In this document: one piece after another, positions 33,834 to 46,529 of the stretch
How the letters are laid out: each line of letters begins with the position of its first letter
Numbering within the stretch: the first letter of the stretch is position 1
Assembly (NCBI GenBank): GCA_037974665.1
Contig: CM075765.1
Span: 60,290,247-60,354,246, forward strand
Source: Ehretia macrophylla
Lineage: Eukaryota > Streptophyta > Magnoliopsida > Boraginales > Ehretiaceae
DNA: 64,000 bases
Direction: 5' to 3'
Program-made: the position numbers and the translations under genes
The notes under the pieces: model-generated
The model's input: only the letters and a program-made list of their open reading frames with translations
What the model was told of the DNA's origin: nothing
Databases searched by the model: none

Positions 33834-36426
33834 TGTAACACCCCGATCCCTCTCGAGACCGGGAGTTCTATCAATCAATCTAATCACAACCCAAATCCAA
33901 ACCCGAGCATAATTTTAGAGAAAACGGACGGAGTCTCCCCTGTTTCTAGGCAAAATACAAATCTGAGACAACATATAAGTGGACCAAAACCATGTCGAAA
34001 CATTCAACCACCTCAAGGCCATCCGAGCCTCGATTCTCAACAATCAAACTCAGCAAGTATACATACATTTCCAATTTAAAAGCTAACCTATCTCTTTTCA
34101 TCTTTGACAAGAACATTTATGCTTGACAATTAAACCGTACTAACCTATTACATAAGTTAGACTATCAAACCATTCTAACTCTTTTCCTTTGGACATTACA
34201 AACATGCATTCAAGTTAAGCTATACTAACTAGATCCATAATCTAACTTAACAAACTACTTCAACAATCTAATGAAACTTAAATTACATTCCTTTTGACAT
34301 TAAATACATACAATACATGAAAGCATACATCTTTACAACTTCGACAACTTAGCCACATAGGCACGCAAGACAACTCTTCAAGCACGAACTTTCACATAAT
34401 CACGAACTTTCCATCTAACATGGCATTTCCTGAAATGTGGTGGTGAGGAGTGAGTATACACAACACGTATACTCAGTGAGGGCGAGACAGATATCGAGGT
34501 GGAGAGAAAGAAAGTCGTGCAATGCAAATAAGGCAGTTAAGCAATATAACTGATAAGTAAGCAATCAAGACAAACAATCAATACAATAAGCATTTAATTA
34601 AAGCATTAACACAACCATTCAAAGCTATACCGCACTCTGAAGGCTATGGTTCACTCATATGAGCAATGTACCATTTCACAAGCGATACATCAATCTCAAG
34701 CTTGATGTTGACAACGATGACAATAAGCGCGCAACCACCTTATAACTTCAGTTTGGAATACCCCGGAAGTATCCATCAATTCTACGACCCAAATCTCCCT
34801 GGAGGCAACCCAAGCGAGAAAAGGGAATAGGACACAGAGCTAGAGCAACCAACACTGGCAACCCGAGGCTACCTAGAAAGGCCCATCACTCACGTGCCTG
34901 ACACTATGCAATGCAAGACACGATACAAGGCGATAAACGAGCGATAGCACAACAATACAGATTAGAGGTGATAAACAAGATAACAAGCATTTACAATCAA
35001 ATAAGTAACAAGAACAACACCAACAAACATTATCAAGCAATAATAAGTATTCTATAGGCAATATACTATGAAAACACACAAAATCACAAAATGACCCCAA
35101 CTTTCAAAACAGTACTACTTTTAAACGAGCCACGAGTTTTGGAAACCGACTTCACCAATCCTCCTAGGTCCCCATAAGGCACGTCTAAACACCCCGAAAC
35201 CCTACTTAATCCTAGAATTCGCGCAAAGCCCCGATTTTCCCTTTTGCTAGTTTGAACTACAACTACCTCAACCGATTACCCAACCAATGTCACAACTGCA
35301 CCAAAAGTGCTTCCATGACATACCTTGACAATGCCTTCACGCAAATCAAGAAAATTCTAAACTTGACGGAAATGACCCCAACTTTCACTAAGCCATTTTC
35401 TCCGTTTTTTCCATTACACAATCTAATTAATCCATACATTTAGGCATTCTGGAATATCTAGCACCTTCCTACATCAACAGAATGCGTAACGGAGCAACTT
35501 TATCGAAACGAGGTTTTACTATTCATAGTTTACTATTCATTAAACAATTTATATTTCAATTTCGATATTCAACCGCAGAAAATGTTAAAAAGCTATAAAT
35601 ACATGTTCTACAATCGCTAGGGAACATTCTTTAAGCCTTACAATGATTAAAATAACAATATACGGATAAAACCCAAAAATCAAAGTTAATACCCAAAATA
35701 TTCAAATGCGCAAATAACGATGAAACCCTCACCTTAGATGCTCCTAGACGCTAGGAAAACCTCGTAAGATGCCTCGGAAACCACCCCGTGCAAGCTCACG
35801 CGAAGATTTGATGATTTGAAGTTGAAATTTCTTTTTTTTCTCCTTCTATTTTCGGCCAACTGCTCACTATTTTTTCAGCTTTTTTTATTTTTATTTTGTT
35901 ATGTTATAAGCTTATAAGGTGACACAAAGTCAAATGGTCAAGGCCTCTTGGTCAATGCTAACTTAAGTTGGTCAATCTAGATTATTTTATGCATTTTGAA
36001 GCTAAAACAACTATCACAAATCAAATTTAAGTTAATAACAACTAAACTACTAAAATCAAAACACTAAACACTAGTTTTCACTATTTGCTAAGGACTAGAA
36101 ATCATTTCGTAACTATCGCTGTCGATATGCTATGCACTTTGCGTCAATAAAAGAATAACAATTAAATCTCAAAGAATTTAAGAAAATATAATTTTCAAGA
36201 AGCAACGTAGTTCAAAATTTACTCCGGCTCGGAGCTACTTTTCATTTAATTGAAAACCGAGCAGTAAGATGCAAGAAAATAAAATCGATTGACATAAATA
36301 TGAAAATAAAGCTACAAATGAATGTTTAACTAAAATAAACACATAATTCAATGCTAACATTTAAGATGTCACTTAATTAAATGCAATTAAATGCCATCAA
36401 ATGCATGCCGGGTTCGGGTTATCACA
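33834..36426 (-). repeat. Family A LTR3
   Basis: This LTR is about 2593 bp, from TGTAACACCCCGATCCC to GGGTTATCACA. The U5 motif is at 33924-33943, and donor-like and acceptor-like sites sit at the same places as in LTR1. Its right end joins directly to the D gag at the histidine of the zinc knuckle (CSYCDKKGH). Confidence 0.88.
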
Positions 36427-37368
36427 ATGACCCTTCTTGTCACAGTAAGAACAGTTGACAAACTGAGTAGCAGGTGAACTACCTGTGGATCCGCAAGTGG
36501 AAGAGGCTGATGGCGCTTTAGTCGGGCCACGGTTATTCACTAGTCTATTTTGGCCCTGGCCCTGACTACAACTTTGGCTCTGGAATTTCCTCTGCTGACC
36601 TGTAGGCTGGTATAGTTTCTTGTTCGGCTGACTCGAACCGGCTCTATCTAGTTTTCTTTTCTCTACTTGGGAAGCAACAGCAAAGAGAGCAGAATAGGTA
36701 TCGAAGTCATGAGAAGCCAACTGGTCCTGAATCTCTGGCTTCCATCCAGTCGTAAATTTCCACATCTTTGTCTTTGGAGTACTAACCATATATTGAGTAT
36801 AACGGGACAGTCGGTCAAAACGAGCCTCATACTGGGCCACTGTCATATTACCCTGGGTCAAGTGCATGAACTCCTCGATCCGCCTCTACCTGGAAACTGC
36901 AGGTACATATTTCTCCTTGAATACCTTAACGAAATTACCCCACAAGCGAGGTGTCTGATCAGTTTCCCACAGTGCCTCCATAGTGTGCCACCAATGTTCA
37001 GCATCCCCGTGCAATAGAAACACGACAAACTCCACATTTTCTTCTTCAGTATAATCAAGTGGCCTGAAAATCTTCTTGATCTCGGACAGTCAAGCCTCTG
37101 CTTTCTCATCATCAGCTTCCCCGTGGAATTTGGACGGGCGAGAGTCAAGAAACTCCCTCATTCTGCTATGTCTCCCATGGTTGCCATCATTCCTATTGTT
37201 GTTGTTGTTATTGGCCTCACGTGCATCTTGGCGCTTCATCACTCGTGATATGCGATCCATGACATTTGCTATCATGTTAAACATAGCCATGCCGGGATTA
37301 GTTTTATAGGCATTTCCAGTGTCTTGGGGTTCACCGCTCCTATTAGTGCGGGTAGTAGGGCCAGCCAT
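36427..37368 (-). pseudogene. Element D gag, truncated at the zinc knuckle
   Basis: This gypsy gag starts MAGPTTRTNRSGEPQDTGNA at 37368. It continues through an Asn-rich linker, SRPSKFHGEADDEKAE, HGDAEHWWHTMEALWE and LTQGNMTVAQYEARFDRLSR, and stops inside the first CCHC knuckle (CSYCDKKGH), where LTR3 of family A begins. The rest of gag and all of pol are missing. Two further breaks are TGA at 37089-37091, where a relative has Trp, and TAG at 36886-36888, where CAG is likely. The gene lies just downstream (on the minus strand) of its primer site and LTR, so only the 5' end of D remains. Confidence 0.88.
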
Positions 37369-37609
37369 CTATAGGCACAAATTACGATGCACAATTTATT
37401 GAAATACGACAAACAAGAATTTGATGCATAAGATATGCAACATGATATAGATACAATTCTAGAAACAATTTAGACATATTAATCACTTAAGCACATAGAA
37501 CACAGAAGGCACAATTAACATGATCACACAACAACATATAGACAAGTCATCCTAATCATCCTAGGGCTCTACCCATGGTCCGAGAGTTAAACCCGACTTA
37601 AGCAATCTA

Positions 37610-37622
37610 AGCTCTGATACCA
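37610..37622 (-). promoter_or_regulatory. Element D primer binding site
   Basis: AGCTCTGATACCA is the reverse complement of TGGTATCAGAGCT, the tRNA-Met type site. It lies 17 bp from the LTR start at 37640. Confidence 0.9.
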
Positions 37623-38213
37623 TTCTTTTACTTAGAATGTGTCACGCCCCAACCTGGCCTATAAACGTTAGACTAGGGTGTGATCTAATATTTAAGTCAT
37701 ATCACAACTTAACTGTTTACGAAGGTTTAACACTTAACATTTTGGCCTAAATTCTACAAATTCTATGGAAAATCAGCAGTGTAACGGCTATAATTGGGCT
37801 CCTTAGTTTGACCTAATTCTCTAAACGCCTCAAATTTTTCAATCTCAATTTCATTTCCAACTAAAATTACTATTTACCATCAATTGAAATGCCTATTGGT
37901 TATCTCGAAGTCTCGTTTGATTAATAACCTAGTATGATACTACGTCTCGTCTGTTTATTAATCCTCGTTACAAAAGTACCTATTGATCTGAGCTTGATAG
38001 TAAGTACCTGCTTAGATTGGATAGGTTCATTTTACTCAGTCCTTATCTGATACTTCATAACCCTAGTCAATGACAATAGCAAAAGACCATAGTAGTGTCT
38101 GTCAAGTTAATATCAGTACAAACCAAAATTAGACCCCAAATTACAACGGGGGACTTTTACATCACAAACATTAAGCAACATGAAAAGAAATAGTCTTCAA
38201 GTAGCATAGTGTT

Positions 38214-40698
38214 TGTGACGCCCGAGAATTTGCCATGCATTTAATTACTGTTGCATCCCTTGTTTGCGCATTTACTTCTATGCCTTATTAACTGACTTTG
38301 TGACTACTATTCACTCCGTTTTTTAAAATGCTTTCTATTAGTTAACTAGCATTTTTATTAAATCATATTAATTGTAAAAGTAGTGGGAAAAATGTGCATT
38401 TGAGCTTAAGGCGTTAGGAAGGCTCGTTTAGAAAATAACTTTAGTAGTTGAATGAATAGTGTTACGTAACTAACTTAGGTAATTAATTAGCTAGCATATA
38501 TTTTACCACCTTAGGCTCGTTTCCAAACTTTCAACGCACATTTTAGAAGCCATTTAATTACCCAACATGACCCCACCCCAAGTCCTACCTTATTTAACAT
38601 AACACAACACATTATAACACAAAAACAAAAGAAATTTCAGCTTGTGAACAGTGCTTTACCCGACAGCCTCCCTTGTGCTTTTGGAAGAGATTTTGCTCAT
38701 CAAATCATCAATTCAAGCCAAGCCAAGCCTCGAGCAACTAGTGTAGGGTGTTTGCAAGGTTCCTAGGTGCTCCTACGCGTAGTGGTGAGGGATTTCATAG
38801 CTTGTTTTTGCATTTCTAAATAGATGTCAATTTCTTGATTTGTTGAAAATGTGATCAAATGCCATTGTAATTGTTATCTATGCTAATATACCATCTATAT
38901 GAATGCTAGAGAACACATTTGAGCCGTTGTTTCGCTTTTTAAACGGTTAGAATCGTTAGTTTGATTTTTAGGGTGAATAGTGACGTTTTTCTAGGGTTTT
39001 GCGTAATTGCTCGAATTGGATTGAATTAATGCTTCTAAATGATGCCTTAGGTACTAGTGAAGATAATTAAATAACCCCGTGCACTTGCGTTGCCCTTAAA
39101 TCGCCTAAAAATGGAAAATAGCCGACTTTAAGTTGGGGCTTTCGGGGTTAATACGAATCCGGGTGAATTCGGGCTTCAATTCTAGTATCCTTAGCCTCCC
39201 TAGGTGCTATAGATCCCTTGATCTCCCTTGTTTGAAGCACGGACAATGTAGGTATAGTTTAAAGCCAAAAGAGGGAAATTGGGGCTTTCGGGGTAAACGC
39301 GGGCATTTGATTGAGTTCGAGGGTTGAGAGGGTACCTTGGGGGTTAGTTAGAAGGTTGGGAGAGTTTCTTTTGAAAATGAAATCATTAACTTGGGTTTGG
39401 AAGAGAAGTAGTATGTAAAATAAAGGGGTTTCAGTGCAATTCCGTTTGTCTCACATTCCTAAACCCACGGCATGACTTCATGAGTGTTTATATGTGATAT
39501 TAAGTTGGTTTGGAGCTTTTGGTGTGATTCTATGCCTATATGGTATAAGTTCATTTGTAAACTGCTTATTAGCTTCTATCCTTGCTTCTATCCTAATTGT
39601 ATCGAGGTCAACCTACTTTGTTGATTCTCATATGTGTTAATGCTTATATTATTGTTGTTAACTTGCCATCGTTGAGTGCATTGCATAGTTGGTTGCGCAA
39701 CCATAGTGTCGGGGCGGATGTGTTGAATATCGGCTGGGCGGCAGAGGGCTTGCCGGTGGATATTCAAACTCCGTACCCTATTCCCTCATTCGCCTGGTCC
39801 GGAGATTGCCAGGGGATGTTGGGTCATAGGTTTCGGGGTACATCCGGAGTACACCCACTGGAGTGATTGGGGTTATGCCGGCTTATCGTGATCGTGCTCG
39901 TGGTTCGTGGATCGTGATTGAAGACCTGTGAAGATTGGTGTATAGGGGATTGTTGAAATGTATCCTTTTAACTATGTGGTTATTTAAGTTTTCAATGCCT
40001 CTTAAATTGTTAAAGTGCTATTGTCGTGTAATTGTATTATCTGTTGCATTGCACGCCCCGGGACTATATCCCTCACTGGGCAACAGTGGTTGTTCATACC
40101 TCGATATCTGTTTCAGGAGACGCTGAGGGTGATCCCCAGCTGGTCGATTTAGTTGAGGAAGAAGAAGTCCAGATCGAGCCTTTACCTTAGTTGCCGTACT
40201 TGATAACTTGAGGTGGTCATTGAATTTGCTGCTATGTGGAATGCTCAACTAACTGCTTTATGTACTATTTTGTAGCCAAGGGCTATGTATATGCTTGTTG
40301 TATAAGTCGAAGATTAGATGGTTGGGTTGTAGCTTTGAAAGTCTATGAACTGTAATAACTTTTATTCCTGTCTTATTTCCTTGCATGCTTGGGAGTGGTT
40401 AGTTGTTGTAGAATGCTTTATCCCTTAAGTTGCTTTATTGATTTCCTAGAATGTTATAATTATAAGACTATGCTGTCAACTAGTTCTCGCATGCTTGTGT
40501 GTTTTGGAATTATGGTGCACTATAAGGCTCGGATGGCCTTATAGCTTTGTTGTTTTATTGAGAAAAGCTGTATTGTATTGTTGGGATCTTGTTTAAGCGT
40601 TTACAGGTTTTTAGAATGTCCACGGTACAGGGGAGACTCTGTCCGTGTGTCGGGTCCGGACTTAACCTTTTGCTTGGGGGTTGGGTCGGGGCGTGACA
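38214..40698 (+). mobile_element. Solo LTR (family E), 2485 bp
   Basis: It runs from TGTGACGCCCGAG to GGTCGGGGCGTGACA, flanked by GTGTT at 38209-38213 and 40699-40703. No internal region is present, so it is the product of recombination between two LTRs of a full element. Landmarks are a donor-like GTG|GTGAGGG (GT at 38785-38786), the shared GC-rich block at about 39780-39876, the acceptor-like CTGTTTCAG at 40108-40116, an acidic frame ending at TAG 40188-40190 and the reversed U5 motif at 40627-40646. Confidence 0.92.
40117..40190 (+). other. Candidate acidic terminal exon in solo LTR E
   Basis: After TTTCAG the frame reads GDAEGDPQLVDLV, then EEEEVQIEPLP and a stop. The arrangement (Gly first, DP, acidic run, LP or FP end) parallels E3. 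This frame is also open upstream across the acceptor, so splicing is not required for it to be read. Confidence 0.4.
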
Positions 40699-40741
40699 GT
40701 GTTCACAAATAGCCATAATCACGCAAAGCACATAGGACAGG

Positions 40742-43024
40742 TGTCACGCCCCGACTCGACCCCGCAAAAGGCCAAGCCCGGACCCGACACACGGACGGAG
40801 TCTCCTTTGTACCGCGGACGATCCGAAAATCCTAAAATCAATATAATACTTGCGAAAGCTATATAATAATCAAAACAAGCCAACTTTCTTTACAACATAC
40901 ATTTCTTATTATCCAACTTTCCAAACCAAAAATGCCATGCATACTACACAGGTATTGATGCCACTAAACCGTTAGCTATTAGCATGCATTTCTTCACTAG
41001 TCATCAGAGTATAAGTTACAATATTACATTCTTTAATCCATTACAACATAAGACCATTAAAGGTCTCAAAATAGAAAAATACATACAAGGCTACAAGCCT
41101 CAAAATTAAGCGACCTTCACGCAATATACATAACAAACAAGGTTTACACAAAAACTGGCAACCAACCACCAGCAAAGCAGGGAAGTGCTATCACGGAAAC
41201 ACCTCCACCTGCTCCTCCTCCTCTATTACCTCGAGAGGGTCTGCTTCAACTACTCCTGTAAAAATATGGTATAGAAAGGAATGAGCAAAAACTATTGCTC
41301 AGCGAGGGCAATTGGTCTCAAGGACGGAGATGAGAGGAGTATGCAATGCAATTAGCCAAGCAATACATACAAATCATATAAGTTACATCCAAAGCCAACA
41401 ATAAAGCAAGGCAAGTATTTAAAGCTGCAAACACTCAATTAAAGGATACGATACTCTTTTCACGAGCAACTTTCAAACACGAATTCGATGACGACGCGCC
41501 GGCCCAAAACCACCTTATAACACCAGTTTGGAATACCCCGGAAGTATCCATCAACCTACGACCCAAATCTCCCTGGGAGGCAACCCAAGCGAGAAAGGGA
41601 ATAGCAGCGGAGCTAGAGTAACCAACACTGGCAACCCAAGGCTACCCAGAGAGGCCCATCACTCACGCGCGAGACACTATGCAAAGCAAGACTCGATACA
41701 AGGCGATAAACAAGCGATAAAGCCACACGTGGGAGAATAACAAAGTTGGTTACTCTCGCACGCAATAGCAGCAATTGATAAGCAATTCAATCCAAAACAA
41801 CTCAAACAAGTATTTCAAGTAATTCTAAGCATTCTATAGGCATAAAGACAAGAAAACACACAAAAACACAAATCGGCCCCAACAATCAAAACGCTACCAT
41901 TTCCAAACGAGCCACGAGTTCTGGAAACCGATTTCGCCAACCATCCTAGGTCACCATAAGGCACGTCTGAAGACCCCGAAACCTTACTTTACCCTAGAAC
42001 TCGCGCAAAGCCCCGATTTTCCCGTTTCTCGTTTGAACTACAACTATAACAACCAAACACCCAACCAACGCCATAATCGTACCAAAAGTGCTTCCATGGC
42101 TTCCCGAAGCAATGCCAACACGCAAAACGAGAAAATGCAAAAGTCGACCTAAACGACACCGACTTTCCCAAAGGCATAATTCTCATTTTTTCCACTACGC
42201 AACCCAAACAAACCACACATTTTAGCATTCTAGCATACCTAGCACGTTTCTACATCAACGGAAAGCATAACAGCGCAACTTCAACGTTTCAAGGTTTTAC
42301 TATTCATAAAATACTATTCATTTAACAATTTAATTTGCAATCACAACATTTAACCACAGAAAATGTTACAAACCTAAAAATACATGTTCAACAAATGCCA
42401 AGGAACATTCTAAAAGCATCAAATCGCTTTAAATAACGATCTACGGATAAATCTCAAAATTGACAAAGTTAACATACATAACGTATAAATGCGCAAATAA
42501 CATGCTTCCCTTACCTCAGGTACTCGTAGTCGCTAGGAAAACAACGCTAGTCACCTCGAAAACCACCCCACACAAGCTCTCGCGAAGATTGATCGATTGG
42601 AAGTTGAAATCTTTTTTTTTTCCTTTTGGAAACTCACAGCCAGCTGCTCTGTTTGGCTGCTGTTTTTTCTTTTTATTTTTCTTAGTTTTTAGCTTATAAG
42701 GTGTTAAATTGGTCAACAAGTCAAAGGTCCAAGGTCAACTACTTAAGACTTGGTCAAAGGGCCCTATTTTATGCGTTTTAAAGCCATTTTAGCTAAGGTA
42801 AGATCAATTAAAGCTAGCAACATTTAAAATATAAAATTTAAGTCATCTAAATACTAGTTTCACTATTTGCTGAGGACTAGAAATCGTTACCTAGCTATCG
42901 CTCCTTAAATGCAATGCACGTTGCGACGGCGAGAAAGTAACAATTAATTCACAAAGAATTTAAGGAAATATAATTTTCAAAATAATAAACAAAGAATTTT
43001 CACATTCCGGGCTCAGGTATTATA
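40742..43024 (-). repeat. E3 3' LTR
   Basis: It runs TGTCACGCCCCGACTCG to GGCTCAGGTATTATA (plus-strand reading). The last bases are ATA where the other copy has ACA. The U5 motif variant is at 40791-40810, the acceptor-like TTTTTACAG has AG at 41256-41257, and the donor CTGAG|GTAAGGG has GT at 42513-42514. The shared GC-rich block is at about 41515-41604. Confidence 0.93.
41191..41255 (-). other. Candidate acidic terminal exon in E3 3' LTR
   Basis: The frame reads GVVEADPLEVIEEEE then QVEVFP and a stop (TGA at 41191-41193). The 5' LTR copy (48414-48478) differs by one Glu-to-Asp change. In the matching phase the sequence before the donor has TGA, so simple splicing from that donor would not extend the frame upstream. 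Confidence 0.35.
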
Positions 43025-43044
43025 CCCTCTCCCCTTTAAAACAA
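43025..43044 (-). promoter_or_regulatory. E3 polypurine tract
   Basis: CCCTCTCCCCTTTAAAACA on the plus strand is TTTTAAAGGGGAGAGGG on the element strand, abutting the 3' LTR. Confidence 0.88.
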
Positions 43045-46000
43045 TTGCGCCCACGCAATTCCTACCTGGTCAACAAACAACTCCGGATACTGATCCCGAA
43101 CCTGGTCCTCTTTTTCCCAAGTTGCTTCCTCAAACCCATGATGATTCCACAGAACCTTTACTAACGGAATACTCTTTCTGCGAAGCTCCTGAACTTTCCG
43201 ATCCACAATTCGAATCGGTTTCTCTTCATAAGACAACTTCTCTTCAATCTGCAAAGGCTCTGGTTCAAGTACATGTGAAGGGTCTGGATGATACTTCTTC
43301 AACATAGACACATGGAACACATCGTGCAGTCTCGACAAGCTCGGAGGCAAAGCTAACCGATAAGCCAAAGGACCTACCTTTTCGGTGATCTCATACGGAC
43401 CCACATACCTGGGACTAAGCTTCCCGCTCTTACCGTGCCGAATCAATCCCTTCCGTGGAGAAATCTTAAGAAACACCCAATCTCCCAAATCAAACTCAAG
43501 ATCCCGATGGTGCTTATCCGCATAACTCTTCTGACGACTCTGAGCTGTAAGCATACGCTGGCGAATAAGGTGAACATTATCTACCATCTTAATCATCTCA
43601 GGTAACACAGTCGGATCAACTGTTCTCATCTCTCCAACCTCTTCCCAATATAACGGGGATCTGCATTTCTGACCATACAACGCCTCGTAGGGAGCCATAC
43701 CTATAGTAGATTGATAACTATTGTTGTAGGCGAACTCCGCTAAAGGCAAAAACTTCTCCCAATTCTTCCCAAAGTCAAGCACACATGCCCGAAGCATGTC
43801 TTCCAAGATCCTGATGGTTCTCTCAGACTGGCCATCAGTTTGCGGATGATAAGCAGTACTGAAGCTCAACTTAGTTCCCATGGCCTCTTGCAACTTCTGA
43901 CAAAAATGAGATCTAAATATGGGATCCCTTTCTGACACTATACTCTGAGGTACTCCATGCAATCTCACAATATTAGCAACATAAAGTTCAGGTAACTTAT
44001 CAAGGCTATCCTGTTTGTTCACGGGAATAAAATGTGTAACTTTAGTCAAGCGGTCCACAACAACCCAAACAGAATCACATCCCCTCAGAGATCTAGGAAG
44101 ATCGGTCACAAGGTCCATTGTTATATGTACCCACTTCCACTGCGGAATCGACAACGGCTATAGAAGTCCGGCTGGCCTCTGATGTTCAACTTTAACCCTC
44201 TGACAAGTCAAACATCTGGATACATACCCGGCAATCTCCCTCTCCATATTGTTCCACCAGAAGTGTTGTTTCAAATCTCTATACATTTTTGTACTGCCCG
44301 GATGAATCGTATACCTCGAATTATGTGCCTCGGACAGAATCTCATTCTTTAAAGTCGGATCATCAGGAACACATACCCTGTCCCTGAATCTGAAGATGCC
44401 ATCTGCATGTAATTTAAACTCCGACTCTCCCCCTTTTGATTTTTCTTGGATCTTCAAGATGTGAGGATCAGTCTTCTGAGCCTTTCTGATCTATGCTAGC
44501 AACCCTGACTGAATCTGTAAACTAGCAAATCGAATCCCTACCTCAGTAGCTTCTGGTTTCCATGAACAAATTTCTTCCAAAGTCTCCCAATCCTTGATAA
44601 TCAAGCTTGCAACAGTAGCCTTTCGGCTCAAAGCATCAGCAACAACATTTGCCTTACCTGGCACATAGTTAATAGAACAGTTGTAACCACCCAATAGCTC
44701 TAGCCATCTCCGCTGCCTCATATTCAGATCCTTCTGTGAAAACAAATACTTGAGACTCTTGTGGTCAGTAAAAATTTTAAATCTGCAACCCCACAAGTAA
44801 TGACGCCACTTCTTCAATGCAAACACAACTGCAGCTAACTCAAGATCATGTGTAGGGTAATTGACTTTATAAGGTTTCAATTTCCTAGAAGCATAAGCAA
44901 TCACCTTACCATTCTGCATTAAAACACAGCCCAATCTTTCCTTAGATGCATCACTGTAGACAACAAAGTTCTATGTTCCCTCAGGTAAAGCTAGTATAGG
45001 AGCTGTAGTTAGTCTCTTCTTCAATTCTTGGAAACTGGATTCACATTTGGCATCCTAGTGGTAAGCAACTTTCTTCCGAGTCAACTGGCTCAAAGGTCCA
45101 GAAATTTTAGAAAAGTCTTTAACAAATCTCCGGTAGTAACCTGCCAATCCAAGAAAACTCCGAATCTCTGACACCGTCTCAGGTCTCTTCCAAGATGAAA
45201 CAACTTCAATCTTAGCTGGGTCCACTGAAATTCCTCGATCTGAAATGATATGGCCTAGAAAAGATATCTGATTCAACCAGAACTCACACTTGCTGAATTT
45301 AGCAAAAAGCTTGTTTTCCTGCAAAGTCTGAAGCACAATCCTCAAGTGTTGCTCATGTTCAGCCTCATTCTTCGAATACACTAAAATGTCGTCAATAAAG
45401 ATCACGACAAACTGATCAAGGTAAGGTCGAAAAACTCTCTGCATCAAGTCCATGAATGCGGCTGGTGCATTCGTCAAACCAAACGGCAAAACAACAAATT
45501 CATAGTGGCCATATCTAGTCCTGAATGCCGTCTTTGGTATATCGTCACTCCGAATTCTAAGTTGATAGTAACCCTGCCTCAAATCAAATTTGGAGTAAAC
45601 ACTCGCACCCTGCAACTGGTCAAACAACTCTTCTATCAACGACAAGGGGCATTTGTTCTTAATCGTGACTTGATTAAGTCCCTTGTAATCAATGCATAAT
45701 CGTAGCGTGCCGTCTTTCTTTCTCACAAACAACACAAGCGCACCCCACGGCGAACAACTAGGTTGTATAAACCCTTTCTCAAGCAAGTTCTGAAGCTGAA
45801 TTTTTAACTCTTGAAGTTCAGCCGATGCCATTCTATAAGGACTCCTAGAAATTGGCGCAGTGCCTGGCACAAGATCAATCACGAACTCAATCTCCCTATC
45901 CGGTGGTAAACCCGGTAATTCCTCGGGAAAAACACCAGGGAAGTCTCTAACAATCGGAATCTCATTCAAACTCAACTTATCAACAGGCTGATTGATCAAT

Positions 46001-46529
46001 AAGCTAAGTAAGCTTCACAACCCCTATTCAACAACTTAGAAGTCTTGATCGCTGATAAAAGTGGAATGCGGGCAGCCCTGCAGTTCCCGACAATCTCTAG
46101 TACCGGTAGGTCAGGAACCTTAAGATTTACAACCTTTGTTCTACAATCCAACTGAGCATAATACTTTCCCAACCAGTCCATTCCTAAAATGATTTCAAAG
46201 TCACGGAATGGTAATATAATTAAATCAGCAGGAAATTTACGGTTCTCAATACATATATCACAAGATTTGCAAATAGACTCAGTAACAAATTTTGCACCCA
46301 AAGGAGTACTAACTTCAACTTCATGAGGCAATTTATCAATGCAAACATTCACAGATCGTGCACATGCAGGAGTTATAAACGAATGTGTAGCTCCGGGATC
46401 AATCAAAACTTTAACTGGCTAAGTATTGAGAAGAAAGGTACCTTCCACTATAGCTGTGGTATCGGGCAGCTCCTCCTCATCTAGTGCAAAGACCATAGCC
46501 TGAACTCTCTGTGCTGGTCGTGCACCTGC
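43036..46529 (-). pseudogene. E3 pol: protease, RT, RNase H, integrase-chromodomain
   Basis: Protease: VLIDPGATHSF, with Pro replacing Ser of the catalytic DSG (near 46400). Reverse transcriptase (45055-45999): [33 protein letters not shown] and [11 protein letters not shown]. RNase H (44491-44934): [32 protein letters not shown] and [11 protein letters not shown]. Integrase: HHCC finger in 44158-44457, then a 372-codon open frame (43036-44154) with DLVTDLPRS, SERDPIFRSHF, TDGQSERT, GKLSPRYVGPYEI and a chromodomain-like tail SIPLVKVLWNHHGFEEATWE. The second catalytic position reads SERD where SDRD is usual. Breaks are TAG codons (read on the minus strand) at 46419, 45055, 44971, 44491 and 44158, and a one-base frameshift at about 45996-46000 in AYLAY. 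Confidence 0.93.

Larger units (their letters stand above)
17931..36426 (-). mobile_element. Family A compound element: LTR-int-LTR-int-LTR (with E2 nested)
   Basis: Three related ~2.6-kb LTRs (17931-20602; 22533-32156 minus E2; 33834-36426) alternate with two internal regions (20603-22532 and 32157-33833). Each internal region has a minus-strand polypurine tract at its left end and a reversed tRNA-Met primer site at its right end. Neither internal region encodes gag or pol, so the family is non-autonomous. No 5-bp duplication matches at the two outer ends, and the right end joins directly to the D gag zinc knuckle. That pattern fits two insertions merged by LTR-LTR recombination that deleted the DNA between them. 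Confidence 0.85.
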
